The notes: generated by a model not told the origin, from the sequence alone. 11,719 bases of DNA from DASUGM01 sp036274055 (GCA_036274055.1 DASUGM010000019.1:1-11719); one strand, 5' to 3'. Positions 1-6,900 are shown, counted from the first letter of the stretch. Numbers and translations: made by a program.

Positions 1-546
1 CGATGCCTCGCCGAGCACCAGGTACTCGGCAAAACGCTTCGTGGCGCCCATCACGCTCCGCGGTTCCGCCGCCTTGTCGGAAGAGATGAGCACGAAGCGC
101 GCGCCTGTTGCCCGCGCCGCACGCGCCGCTTCGAGCGCGCCCAGCGAGTTCACCCGGAGCGCCTGCACGATGGCGGTTTCCGCAAACGTCACGTGCTTGT
201 AGGCTGCCGCGTGATACACGACCTGCGGTTCCGCGACAAGGCACGCGGCGCGCATGTCAGAGCGCCGCGAAACGTCGCCGAGCGCCGCCGCGACGCACGT
301 CTTCGGATACGCCTCCCGGATCTCCTGATCGATCTGGAAAAGGGCGTACTCGCTGTGATCCATCAGCGTGAGCCGGCCCGCGCCTGCGCTCGCGAGCTGA
401 CGCGCCAGCTCGCTGCCGACCGAGCCGCCGGCGCCGGTGACGAGCACCCGCTGCCCGCGCAAGGCGCGCCGGTCATCGTCGCTGAGCACGTCGCAGACCG
501 CACGGCCGAGCAGCTGCTCCTGAACGAGCGCGTCAAGGTTGGGCAT
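1..546 (-). CDS. CapD/WbpM-family nucleotide-sugar 4,6-dehydratase (partial; C-terminus off the left edge)
   Basis: A short-chain dehydrogenase/reductase-type enzyme expected to make a UDP-4-keto-6-deoxy-HexNAc, the usual first step towards bacillosamine, pseudaminic or legionaminic acids. 182 residues are visible; the 3' end lies outside the window. Seen: nucleotide-binding TGAGGSVGSE (37-46), HAAAYKHV (112-119), SSDKA (155-159) and MGATK (166-170), the catalytic region of the CapD/WbpM/PglF/PseB group. Residues 11-35, with the LLGR element before the Rossmann loop, resemble the linker of long WbpM-type proteins, yet the transmembrane N-terminus of that type is absent, so this is a soluble short form. 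The ATG at 546 overlaps the motB end by 14 bp, with a GAGG a few bases upstream. Last visible gene of the leftward operon. Which epimer it makes (retaining WbpM/PglF type or inverting PseB type) cannot be decided here. Confidence 0.9.
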   Translation of the reverse strand, partial: MPNLDALVQEQLLGRAVCDVLSDDDRRALRGQRVLVTGAGGSVGSELARQLASAGAGRLTLMDHSEYALFQIDQEIREAYPKTCVAAALGDVSRRSDMRAACLVAEPQVVYHAAAYKHVTFAETAIVQALRVNSLGALEAARAARATGARFVLISSDKAAEPRSVMGATKRFAEYLVLGEAS

Positions 547-1264
547 CGCCCTCGTCGAGCGCTCTGCGCCCGTTCATATCCAGAATCACGAGATCCACTC
601 TGCGGTTGCGGGCGCGGTTGCCCTCGCTGTCGTTGGGATTGCGCGGATGATACTGACCGTAACCGGCGGCCGACAGACGGCCAGCCTCGATTCCCACCTC
701 CCCTACCAGGTAGGCGACCACCGACGATGCGCGCGCCGTCGACAGTTCCCAGTTGGAGCCATAGCGTGCCGTGCGGATGGGCGTGTCGTCGGTGTGCCCC
801 TCGATCCGCATCGGATTGGGGGTCGTGCGGACCGCGTCGCCGACCGTGGCGATGAGCGCTTTCGCTTCCGGCGCCAGGTCGGCGCTCCCCACCGCGAACG
901 TGGCGTCGTCGGGCAGCGAGATGACGAGCCCACGCGCATCGCGCATCAGCTCGAGACGGCGGGCGGCAATGGCGTCGCCGAGGACGCGAGCCAGCCGGCG
1001 GTACAGGTCGTCCTGATCCGGAGGCCGTTCGAGCGGCATCGCCGGAACGGCGGAGGGCGTCGAGGCCCGCGCGGACGTGTTCGCGCCATATGTCGTTGCG
1101 AAGGCCTGTTCGAGTGATGACGCCACCGGTGCCATCTTCTCGGAGTCCATCGTCGAGCCGGCGTACAGGGTGGTGAAGAAGGCGAAGAGCAGCGTCACCA
1201 GGTCGGCGTAGGACACCATCCACCGGTCGGCGCCGGCACGGCTTCCCGGAACCGTCGGTCTCAC
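533..1264 (-). CDS. motB: Flagellar motor stator protein MotB (OmpA-like peptidoglycan-binding domain)
   Basis: Stator subunit that anchors the MotA/MotB proton channel to peptidoglycan. 243 aa. Seen: a short cytoplasmic N-terminus, then one transmembrane helix starting RWMVSYADLVTLLFAFF (14-30); Asp21 in the YAD motif is the position of the proton-carrying aspartate. A low-complexity Ser/Pro/Ala linker follows (about 60-85), then an OmpA/MotB C-terminal domain (about 113-228) with IEGHTDDTPI (154-163) and NRARNRRVD (216-224), the peptidoglycan-binding signature. The start is GTG, sharing a GTGA overlap with the motA stop; a GGAGG lies 8 bases upstream, supporting it. It is slightly shorter than many MotB proteins because the N-terminal tail is short. 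Being co-directional with motA and embedded in a sugar operon is unusual. Confidence 0.95.
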   Translation of the reverse strand: MRPTVPGSRAGADRWMVSYADLVTLLFAFFTTLYAGSTMDSEKMAPVASSLEQAFATTYGANTSARASTPSAVPAMPLERPPDQDDLYRRLARVLGDAIAARRLELMRDARGLVISLPDDATFAVGSADLAPEAKALIATVGDAVRTTPNPMRIEGHTDDTPIRTARYGSNWELSTARASSVVAYLVGEVGIEAGRLSAAGYGQYHPRNPNDSEGNRARNRRVDLVILDMNGRRALDEGDAQP

Positions 1265-2109
1265 GCCGGCAGCCTCCGGCCCTGATCGGATCGAAGCAGG
1301 CGTGCGGCACGATCCTCGGCAACCTTCGCGCCATAGGCGCGGAGCGTGTGCGCAAGGGCGCGGGGATGGACGCGCTGATGGATCGCGCAGATGCCGTGAG
1401 TCATCATCTCGCGCCGGCGCGCTGCCTGCGCCGCCCGCTCGCGGAGGCGGCCGGCGAGCGGCAGAAGCACGAGGTTGGCGAGCCCCACTCCATACACGGT
1501 CGAGACGAACGCCACCGCGATGCCGCCGCCGAGAGCGCTCGGTGCGCTCAGATGACGCATCACATCGATCAGGCCGAGCACGGCGCCAAGGATCCCCAGA
1601 GTCGGCGCGTATCCAGCCGCGGCTTCGAAGATGCGCGCCGGCGCCTCCTCGTCGCTGAGCAACGCTGCCGCCTCCACGTTCAGCAGTCCTCGCACCGCAT
1701 CAGCCGACGGCTCGTCGATGGCGTGGCGGACACCCTCGCGCAGGAACGGATCTGCAACGCTGTCGAGCTCCGCTTCGAGCGTCACCAGGCCCCGCCGGTG
1801 GCCACGGCTTGCCATCCCGATCATCGTCGCCGCCACCGCATCGAGGTCGGCACGCGCCGACATGAAGGTGCTGCCGGCGGCCCGAATCGCGGTCATCAAC
1901 TCGGCGGGCGAGTACGTGAGGCACAACGCTCCGAGCGTGCCGCCGATCACGATGAGGGCGGCCTCCAGCTGCAGCAGCGCCAGCAGCGGGACACCATTGG
2001 CGATCTGTGACAGAAACACGATCGCAATGCCGAGCGGCGCCAGCGCGAGTGCGGTGACATCGGGTCGCGGCCGTGGCCGCGGCGGCGTCCGCGGGGGCGT
2101 CACGGCCAT
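1261..2109 (-). CDS. motA: Flagellar motor stator protein MotA
   Basis: Membrane subunit of the proton-driven stator that pushes on the rotor protein FliG. 282 aa, the usual length. Seen: four hydrophobic segments (about 21-40, 46-66, 165-184 and 195-217), a large cytoplasmic loop between the second and third, and the family hallmark YAPTLGILGAVLGLI (167-181), whose Pro169 corresponds to the conserved TM3 proline. The loop contains ADPFLREGV (119-127), like the charged segment that contacts FliG. The N-terminus is odd: residues 5-16 are almost only Pro and Arg. The ATG at 2109 shares one base with the stop of the upstream cytidylyltransferase gene (TGATG) and has no convincing Shine-Dalgarno, so translation probably depends on coupling. 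The 3' end overlaps motB by 4 bp. Confidence 0.95.
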   Translation of the reverse strand: MAVTPPRTPPRPRPRPDVTALALAPLGIAIVFLSQIANGVPLLALLQLEAALIVIGGTLGALCLTYSPAELMTAIRAAGSTFMSARADLDAVAATMIGMASRGHRRGLVTLEAELDSVADPFLREGVRHAIDEPSADAVRGLLNVEAAALLSDEEAPARIFEAAAGYAPTLGILGAVLGLIDVMRHLSAPSALGGGIAVAFVSTVYGVGLANLVLLPLAGRLRERAAQAARRREMMTHGICAIHQRVHPRALAHTLRAYGAKVAEDRAARLLRSDQGRRLPA

Positions 2110-2801
2110 CAGGCGACCGACGGCTCCGCGGTGCGATCGGCGACGGCAATCAGCTCCGCGAGGGAAGGCATGTCAGTTCGGACGGCGTAATAGATCTCGC
2201 GCATGCGGCGCAGGTCGTCGATCGTGTCGACCGTCAGGCGGACGTCTGGACGCGCCAGTGCCGGCGGGGCCGACAACTGGACGCCCCGAAAGAGGTCGGT
2301 GCGGCGACGGATGAAGGTGGTGACATGCTCGCGATCGTAATCGTCGGTCACCAGGACGGCAGCTTGAAGAAGCGCGTCGCGCCTGACGCCCTCGACAGCC
2401 GCGCCGTAAGGCAGGCCGGTCTCGTGGACGTATTGCGTACCGAACTGGCGGAGTGCCGCGAGCACGCGTCCCGGTGCCTGGATGTCGACTCCGGGATTGT
2501 CGGCGGTGGCGCGAACGACGAGGTCGATGCCGAAATGCCCGGCACAGCGGACGTACCGTTCCAGCACGTTGGCGGCGTCACCTCGATAGACGTCGATGCC
2601 CAATCCTTCCGCCGCCGCTTGCAGGACGTCGTCGTCGGAGCGGCTCGTCGTGGCGAGCACCACCGGCGCGGCCTCCGACGCGACGAGCCGGCGCAAACAT
2701 TGCTCGAGAATCGAGCGGCCGCCGAGCGGCTCGAGCGACTTGCCGGGCAGGCGTTGCGACGCCATCCGGGCCTGCAGGATGATGCCGGCGCTTCCTCGCA
2801 T
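2109..2801 (-). CDS. spsF: SpsF/NeuA-like cytidylyltransferase (nonulosonate CMP activation)
   Basis: Predicted to transfer CMP from CTP to the sugar made by the neighbouring NeuB-family synthase, giving the donor for a glycosyltransferase. 230 aa, one GT-A-like nucleotidyltransferase domain. Seen: the N-terminal nucleotide-binding signature QARMASQRLPGK (10-21), RATADNPGVD (97-106) with the Asp expected to bind metal, and RLTVDTIDD (188-196) typical of the SpsF branch (COG1861) rather than of classical NeuA. The ATG at 2801 is preferred over GTG at 2804 because a GAGGTGG lies about 6 bases upstream of it; both touch the stop of the ATP-grasp gene (TGATG). Fits the B. subtilis spsEFG arrangement, where SpsE is NeuB-like and SpsG is PseG-like. 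The exact sugar is not readable from sequence. Confidence 0.88.
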   Translation of the reverse strand: MRGSAGIILQARMASQRLPGKSLEPLGGRSILEQCLRRLVASEAAPVVLATTSRSDDDVLQAAAEGLGIDVYRGDAANVLERYVRCAGHFGIDLVVRATADNPGVDIQAPGRVLAALRQFGTQYVHETGLPYGAAVEGVRRDALLQAAVLVTDDYDREHVTTFIRRRTDLFRGVQLSAPPALARPDVRLTVDTIDDLRRMREIYYAVRTDMPSLAELIAVADRTAEPSVA

Positions 2802-3814
2802 CACGCCACCTCACCGACCGCCGGGCGGCTGTCGAAGCCCGGACGCACCAGGTTGGGCGATTCGAGAAAGAACGACGACTCGAAGCTCGTCATCCAGAGC
2901 TGCTCGCGAAAGACGCCAATCTGAGGCTCGACGCGGCGGCCGAGCGCCAGTCGCACGAGCAGCTGCGGGAAGTCGGCTCCCGCCTGAATCGTCAAAGGGA
3001 TGCCGCCGGAGAAACGCGGGTTGATCTCGAAGATGACCGGCTGTCCCGCACGCATCCGGCACTGGATGTTGATGGCACCGTGGAACTGAATGGCCCGGCA
3101 CGCCGACTGCGCCAGCGCGATGAGCGCGGCGTCGTTGACCGTGCGCCCGCGATCGGTGACGCCAGCCCGGATCACCACTCGCTCGCGCGGAACGATCGAC
3201 AGCGGGCGGCCCTCGAAGTCGCACAAGACGTCGATCGTGAACTCCGGACCTTCGAGCAGCTCCTGCACGACCGGGTCGTCAACGTAGGCAAGAAAGAACT
3301 CGAGCTCGCGGCGCGAGTGAATGGCGAACGCGCTGACGGCTCCCCTGCCCGTCCGCGGCTTGATGAAGAGCGGCAGCGGCGCGTCAGCGGGAAGGTTCGA
3401 CGGACGGTACGATCGCGCGGCGGCGACGCCAGCGTCGCGCAGGTGGCGGCAGGCCTCGTACTTGTCGTTGCACAGCGAGTTCGTCGGTTCCGGCGAGCAG
3501 GCGATGAAGGCGCCGACCTCGCGAAAGGTATCGCGCGAGCCCGCCAGAATCGGGAGCTCGTCGTCGATCGTCGGCACGACCAGCCTGACCTGCTCTGATT
3601 CGCAGATGGCACGCAGCTCGTCGAGATACTCCGGGTCCGACGACATCGGCACGCGGTACGCGCGGTCGGCCACGTGCACCGCCGGCGACAGTGGGTTGAC
3701 GTCGGTGACGATGACCGCACCCGGCAGTCCCAGCGAACGCAGCGCGTTGCGGAAACCGTGCACGAGCGAGACCCGCCGCGAGCCGGCGGTCACGAGCACG
3801 TTGAACGGCCTCAC
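2801..3814 (-). CDS. ATP-grasp family ligase in the nonulosonate cluster
   Basis: A carboxylate-amine (or thiol) ligase of the ATP-grasp fold resembling single-domain CarB-like proteins. 337 aa. Seen: a pre-ATP-grasp Rossmann-like domain (about 4-110) starting NVLVTAGSRR; NDK (116-118); ATP lysine in LFIKPRTGRGA (149-159); VQELLEGPEFTIDV (183-196), where the adenine is normally held; and EINPRFSGG (263-271) with the Mg-binding Glu/Asn pair. All key positions look intact, so it should be active. Such proteins occur in many surface-polysaccharide clusters but their substrates are mostly unknown; an amide or peptide bond on the nonulosonate or its precursor is my inference. The start is GTG at 3814, inside a GTGA overlap with the neuB-like stop and with GGAG upstream. 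The reading frame stays open far upstream, but that part shadows the neuB-like gene. Confidence 0.85.
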   Translation of the reverse strand: MRPFNVLVTAGSRRVSLVHGFRNALRSLGLPGAVIVTDVNPLSPAVHVADRAYRVPMSSDPEYLDELRAICESEQVRLVVPTIDDELPILAGSRDTFREVGAFIACSPEPTNSLCNDKYEACRHLRDAGVAAARSYRPSNLPADAPLPLFIKPRTGRGAVSAFAIHSRRELEFFLAYVDDPVVQELLEGPEFTIDVLCDFEGRPLSIVPRERVVIRAGVTDRGRTVNDAALIALAQSACRAIQFHGAINIQCRMRAGQPVIFEINPRFSGGIPLTIQAGADFPQLLVRLALGRRVEPQIGVFREQLWMTSFESSFFLESPNLVRPGFDSRPAVGEVA

Positions 3815-4857
3815 GACGCACGCTCCAACCGGATGTCGGTGGCGAGGAATGCCGAACCGGCGTCGACGTCGCGGGTCAGTACGGATCCGATCAGGCCGGG
3901 CAGGTGCGAGGGCGGCAGCGTCGTTGCCGGCCGCACCACCATCACGTCCTGACGGCCGACGCGGCTTCCGGCCTTGAGCAATCGCGCGGCGTACAGTCCA
4001 CGCCGGCTCGGGATCAGGTTCGGCTGCTCGGCGGGCTGGCACACCTTGCGGCCATCGCCGAGCGCGACGCGAACGCGCTCCATCGCCTCGATCAGGCTCT
4101 TGAGCTCCTCCGGCGTGCTCGACACGGCGCGATCGATCGCGTCGCTGTCGCTCTCGAGCACGAGGTGCCGCTCGTAGATGCAGGCGCCGAGTGCGACCGC
4201 CGCTATCGCCGAGGTCATGCACGTTCCGTGATCCGACAGGCCAACGGGCACGCGCAGATAGCGTTCGAGCGTCGCGATGGCGCGAAGGTTTTCGCAGTCC
4301 GGCGGCGTCGGATAGGCCGACACACAGTGCAGTACTCCAACGGCGTCGGTCCCGGCGCCGCGGGCGACGTCGACCGCACGGCCGACTTCGAGCAGCGCGC
4401 TCATGCCTGTCGAGAGCACGACCGGACGTCCCGTCGCCGCCGCCGCTCGAATCAGCCCGTCGAACGGGAGATCGCCGCTCGCGATCTTGAACGCGTCGAT
4501 CCCGAGTGATTCCAGCATGCCGACCAGGCTCTCGGCGAACGGCGTCGCCATGACGGCAAGGCCGAGATCGCGGGCCCGGCGGACAACGGCGCGATGGGCA
4601 TCGGCATCCAGCTCGAAAGCAGCGAAGAAGTCGCGCAGCGATCGCGCCGCGACATGTGCCGGAGGAGGACACGAGGCCGATACCAGTTCGTCCGCCTGCA
4701 GCGTCTGCAGCTTCACGGCGCTGGCGCCAGCCCAGGCGGCGGCATCGACCATCGCCAGCGCCTTGTCCACGCTGCCGGAGTGATTCAGACCGATCTCGGC
4801 GACGACGAACACGGCGTGACCCGGTCCGACCGGGCGGCCGCCGATCTCATGCAGCAT
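3811..4857 (-). CDS. neuB: NeuB/SpsE/PseI-family nonulosonic acid synthase
   Basis: Condenses phosphoenolpyruvate with an N-acetylated hexosamine (ManNAc-type or 6-deoxy sugar) to form a nine-carbon nonulosonate. 348 aa, full length. Seen: TIM-barrel motifs AEIGLNHSG (20-28), KLQT (49-52), ATPF (104-107), KIASGD (124-129), STGM (149-152), LHCVSAYPTP (176-185), GLSDHG (206-211) and ERH (229-231); the His residues in the SDH and ERH motifs are the metal-ligand positions in NeuB. A C-terminal SAF/antifreeze-like domain (about 285-345) starts RRGLYAARLL. The ATG at 4857 overlaps the HAD gene by 11 bp, with TGAGGA just upstream. PseG-like, CapD-like and SpsF-like neighbours argue for a 6-deoxy sugar of the pseudaminic/legionaminic kind rather than plain sialic acid. 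The substrate cannot be chosen by motif alone. Confidence 0.93.
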   Translation of the reverse strand: MLHEIGGRPVGPGHAVFVVAEIGLNHSGSVDKALAMVDAAAWAGASAVKLQTLQADELVSASCPPPAHVAARSLRDFFAAFELDADAHRAVVRRARDLGLAVMATPFAESLVGMLESLGIDAFKIASGDLPFDGLIRAAAATGRPVVLSTGMSALLEVGRAVDVARGAGTDAVGVLHCVSAYPTPPDCENLRAIATLERYLRVPVGLSDHGTCMTSAIAAVALGACIYERHLVLESDSDAIDRAVSSTPEELKSLIEAMERVRVALGDGRKVCQPAEQPNLIPSRRGLYAARLLKAGSRVGRQDVMVVRPATTLPPSHLPGLIGSVLTRDVDAGSAFLATDIRLERAS

Positions 4858-5644
4858 CCGTCCTCACCGCATCGAGGAGATAGGCCGCCACTGCCGGGAG
4901 CTTGTCGATTGAGTCGATCACCGCATCGGCATCGTCTGCGCTCGGGTCGACCTGGGCGTTCGCCGTCGCCACACGAATGGTGCTGATACCAAGCTGCCGG
5001 GCGCCAGTGATATCCCGGACCGGATCGTCGCCGGCGCACACGCACCGCCGCGGCGACACGCCGAGGCGGCGCAGCGCTTCGCGAAAGACCGCCGGCGACG
5101 GCTTTCCTCCTTCGGCATGCTCGTCGGCGTACACGACCGAGTCGACGAGCGCAGGCAACCCGAGCGCGGCGATCTTGGCGCGCTGGATCGCGGGCAGGCC
5201 ATTCGTGAGGATGACCAGCCGCCACTGCGCGGCGCGGAGCGTCGCCAGCGCCACCGCCGAGGCCTTCGGAAGCCTCAGCACCGGCGAATGCGCGCGATAC
5301 ACACCGAGAAGCGTGGGGACGAGCTCCGCCGGCAGCCCGAATCGCGCGCATGCCGCCTGCAGCTCGCGGCCTCGCTCGCCGTTGCGCCGCGCCTCCGACA
5401 TGGTGGAAAAGGCGTCCATCGCCGTGATGCCGTTGGTGTCCTCGAGATGGCGGGCTACGGCCATCAAGCCGCTCTGTACCCAGTGCTCGTGCGGATACAG
5501 CGTGTCGTCGAGGTCGACGATCAACCCGCGCGTTCTGCCGTCGCGGGCGACGCCGGCGCACTCGCGCGTCGTGAAGCTCCAGTCGCGCAGCCGGCATCCG
5601 AGCGCCGAGGTACCGGACGTTGGCACGCGCGACGCGCCGGTCAT
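4847..5644 (-). CDS. HAD-superfamily phosphatase (subclass I) in the nonulosonate cluster
   Basis: Haloacid-dehalogenase fold hydrolase, probably a sugar phosphatase. 265 aa. Seen: motif I DLDDT (44-48; nucleophile Asp44, acid/base Asp46), motif II ILTNG (145-149), motif III Lys181 in GGKPSP, and motif IV GDDPVRD (205-211). A helical cap (about 55-125) lies between motifs I and II, as in the REG-2/YjjG-like group. Both catalytic aspartates are present. Position between the PseG-like and NeuB-like genes suggests it removes a phosphate from a sugar intermediate; a nonulosonate-9-phosphate phosphatase is one possibility (inference). The ATG at 5644 shares an ATGA overlap with the upstream stop. 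Residues 1-38 before the HAD core match nothing I recognise, but no alternative start is evident after them, so the extension may be real. Confidence 0.85.
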   Translation of the reverse strand: MTGASRVPTSGTSALGCRLRDWSFTTRECAGVARDGRTRGLIVDLDDTLYPHEHWVQSGLMAVARHLEDTNGITAMDAFSTMSEARRNGERGRELQAACARFGLPAELVPTLLGVYRAHSPVLRLPKASAVALATLRAAQWRLVILTNGLPAIQRAKIAALGLPALVDSVVYADEHAEGGKPSPAVFREALRRLGVSPRRCVCAGDDPVRDITGARQLGISTIRVATANAQVDPSADDADAVIDSIDKLPAVAAYLLDAVRTDAA

Positions 5645-6606
5645 GACTGTTTCTGTCGAACGAAAGAGAGCACTGCCGCCGCCGCGCGCTGCGCGCCTTC
5701 GCCATCGACGAGCTGCCGCGCACGCCGCCGCAGCACGGCGCGGCGGCGCGGATCGTCGAGCAGCGCGACGACGGCTGCCGCCGTACGCCGCTCGGACGAG
5801 CGGAACGGCATGGCGATCGCCGCACCCCGCCGCCCGAACTCTCGCACGGTCGGCGTCTGTGCGCGGACGACCGGTACACCAACGGCCGGTACGCCAAGCG
5901 CACAGGCTTCGTAGAGCGAGACGCCGCCGCCCACGACGGCGACCGTTGCACGCGAGAGCTCGCGGCCGAGGCCGCGTGTCGGCGGCAGCCACGTGATGGA
6001 GCGCGAGGAGACTGCAGGGGCGGCGAAGCCGCCGGCGATGCGGATCTCGGCACCCGGATCCGCCGCGGCAATCGCGTCGGCAATCGCCATTGCGGTGCTG
6101 CGGCGGCGGCCGCCGCCGAGCGCCACCAGCACGCGTCGATTTCCATCTGCCGTGCGTGCGGATACGGGCAACGTCGGGTCGAGGATCGCGTACCGCGCAC
6201 CGGTCAACGTCCGGCGCCTGCCGTCGGGCCGCACAGTTTTCGTCACACTGCCGTCGATTACGACATCGCCGTCGGGACAGCCGATGCCGAGATCGTGAAT
6301 GGTCACCACGACCGCGCCGGCGCGGCGGGCAGCGGCGATCCAGGGGCGAGCGGTCTTCGCCACCGGATCGTCGATGACGACGACGTCGGGATTGAGCGCG
6401 CGAATCGTGCCGAGCCCGCCACGAGCGACGACATCGGCACCGAGCGAGAGCGCCGTATCGGCAACCAGTTGCGGCCCGCGCACGCACAGCAACGGGCGCA
6501 CGCCCATTGCGCGCGCGAGTGACAGGCTGCGCACGAGATGCCCGAAGCCAAGTCGCGGGCCGGCGGCCACGCGAAACAGCACGCGGAGAGATGAAGATGG
6601 CGTCAT
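5641..6606 (-). CDS. pseG: PseG/SpsG-like UDP-sugar hydrolase (GT-B fold)
   Basis: PseG releases UDP from a UDP-2,4-diacetamido-trideoxyhexose before condensation by PseI/NeuB; this is the likely role here. 321 aa from the chosen start. Seen: the N-terminal signature RLGFGHLVR (18-26), the GxGHxxR motif whose His23 matches the catalytic His of PseG; and a C-terminal nucleotide-binding part with VVGGGVSLYEACALGVPAVGVP-type residues (near 237-258), the GGG-S-YE-ALG-P pattern of the family. The frame stays open up to GTG at 6690, but a sigma-54 candidate at 6649-6664 places transcription start near 6638, inside that extension, so the ATG at 6606 is preferred. Neither start has a clear Shine-Dalgarno. 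First gene of the leftward operon; its 3' end overlaps the HAD gene by 4 bp. Confidence 0.85.
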   Translation of the reverse strand: MTPSSSLRVLFRVAAGPRLGFGHLVRSLSLARAMGVRPLLCVRGPQLVADTALSLGADVVARGGLGTIRALNPDVVVIDDPVAKTARPWIAAARRAGAVVVTIHDLGIGCPDGDVVIDGSVTKTVRPDGRRRTLTGARYAILDPTLPVSARTADGNRRVLVALGGGRRRSTAMAIADAIAAADPGAEIRIAGGFAAPAVSSRSITWLPPTRGLGRELSRATVAVVGGGVSLYEACALGVPAVGVPVVRAQTPTVREFGRRGAAIAMPFRSSERRTAAAVVALLDDPRRRAVLRRRARQLVDGEGAQRAAAAVLSFVRQKQS

Positions 6607-6648
6607 ATGCAGTTGCAGTGAGGTAGCCACGTCCGTCGCGAACCGTTG

Positions 6649-6664
6649 TGCAACCTCGATACCA
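6649..6664 (-). promoter_or_regulatory. Candidate sigma-54 promoter for the leftward sugar/stator operon
   Basis: On the minus strand the sequence TGGTATCGAGGTTGCA matches the -24/-12 consensus TGGCACG-N4-TTGCW at 9 of 12 defined positions. It has the obligatory GG and GC dinucleotides with exactly 10 bases between them and a perfect TTGCA box. Transcription would start near 6638, leaving about 30 bases before the ATG at 6606. Sigma-54 control of mid-class flagellar genes is well known in several phyla. Confidence 0.6.
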
Positions 6665-6775
6665 GCAGAGCGCGGCACGAATGCGCGCACGCCATTACCG
6701 CGCTGCGCCGATCTGCACAGCGTGCAACGCGCGCCAGCCGCGTGCGATCGTCGGATGGTTGACGGTTGGCCGACA

Positions 6776-6795
6776 GGCCGGCCGGCGTGCCGGCC
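6776..6795. repeat. GC-rich perfect inverted repeat upstream of the flagellin promoter
   Basis: Arms GGCCGGC (6776-6782) and GCCGGCC (6789-6795) flank a 6-base loop, CGGCGT. It ends 7 bp upstream of the -35-like TAAA of the sigma-28 candidate. There is no T-tract on either side, so a classical terminator is unlikely; an operator or a transcription-insulating hairpin between the divergent units are possibilities. Confidence 0.45.
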
Positions 6796-6802
6796 CCGCG
6801 AT

Positions 6803-6829
6803 TAAAGGAGGCGTGGCCGTTCCCGATTA
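6803..6829 (+). promoter_or_regulatory. Candidate sigma-28 (FliA) promoter for flagellin
   Basis: TAAA (6803-6806) is followed after exactly 15 bases by CCCGATTA (6822-6829). The FliA consensus is TAAA-N15-GCCGATAA, so the first box is perfect and the second matches 6 of 8 with the central CCGAT intact. Transcription would begin near 6836, about 70 bases before the flagellin ATG. Sigma-28 control is the rule for flagellin genes in many bacteria. Confidence 0.7.
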
Positions 6830-6863
6830 CCTCCGCAACGAACGGGCGGCCGGATGCTGCCCA

Positions 6864-6900
6864 CGGACCCGCAAGGACGCGGGCCGCACTTCACGGAGGA
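6864..6900 (+). promoter_or_regulatory. Flagellin leader: hairpin with GGA loop plus GGAGGA Shine-Dalgarno (candidate CsrA target)
   Basis: The arms CCCGC (6868-6872) and GCGGG (6879-6883) close a loop AAGGAC; CGG (6864-6866) and CCG (6884-6886) extend the stem past one bulged A. A GGA in a hairpin loop is the preferred CsrA contact. The Shine-Dalgarno GGAGGA (6895-6900), six bases before the ATG, gives second and third GGA motifs about 20 bases away, a spacing one CsrA dimer can bridge. Further GGAs occur at 6852 and 6865. csrA itself is in the window. Seen: the structure; inferred: binding. Confidence 0.55.

Noticed and set aside
193..855. Open frame on the plus strand across the dehydratase and motB
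   Set aside because: No family motif, high Arg/Pro content, and antisense to two genes with clear motifs.
3815..4672. Long upstream extension of the ATP-grasp frame on the minus strand (623-residue open frame in total)
   Set aside because: Residues before the GTG at 3814 are Arg-rich shadow sequence of the neuB-like gene, whose motifs are complete in another frame; the ATP-grasp domain begins right after 3814.
5645..6487. Upstream extension of the HAD frame on the minus strand
   Set aside because: It is Arg/Ala-rich shadow coding over the PseG-like gene; the ATG at 5644 in an ATGA overlap is the natural start.
6607..6690. N-terminal extension of the PseG-like protein from GTG at 6690
   Set aside because: It contains the sigma-54 promoter candidate, has no Shine-Dalgarno, and the family's N-terminal strand starts only after the ATG at 6606.
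6756..6771. Possible sigma-54 promoter for flagellin (GG and GC 10 bases apart)
   Set aside because: Only about 6 of 12 consensus positions match and the -12 box is poor; the sigma-28 candidate at 6803-6829 is better and closer.
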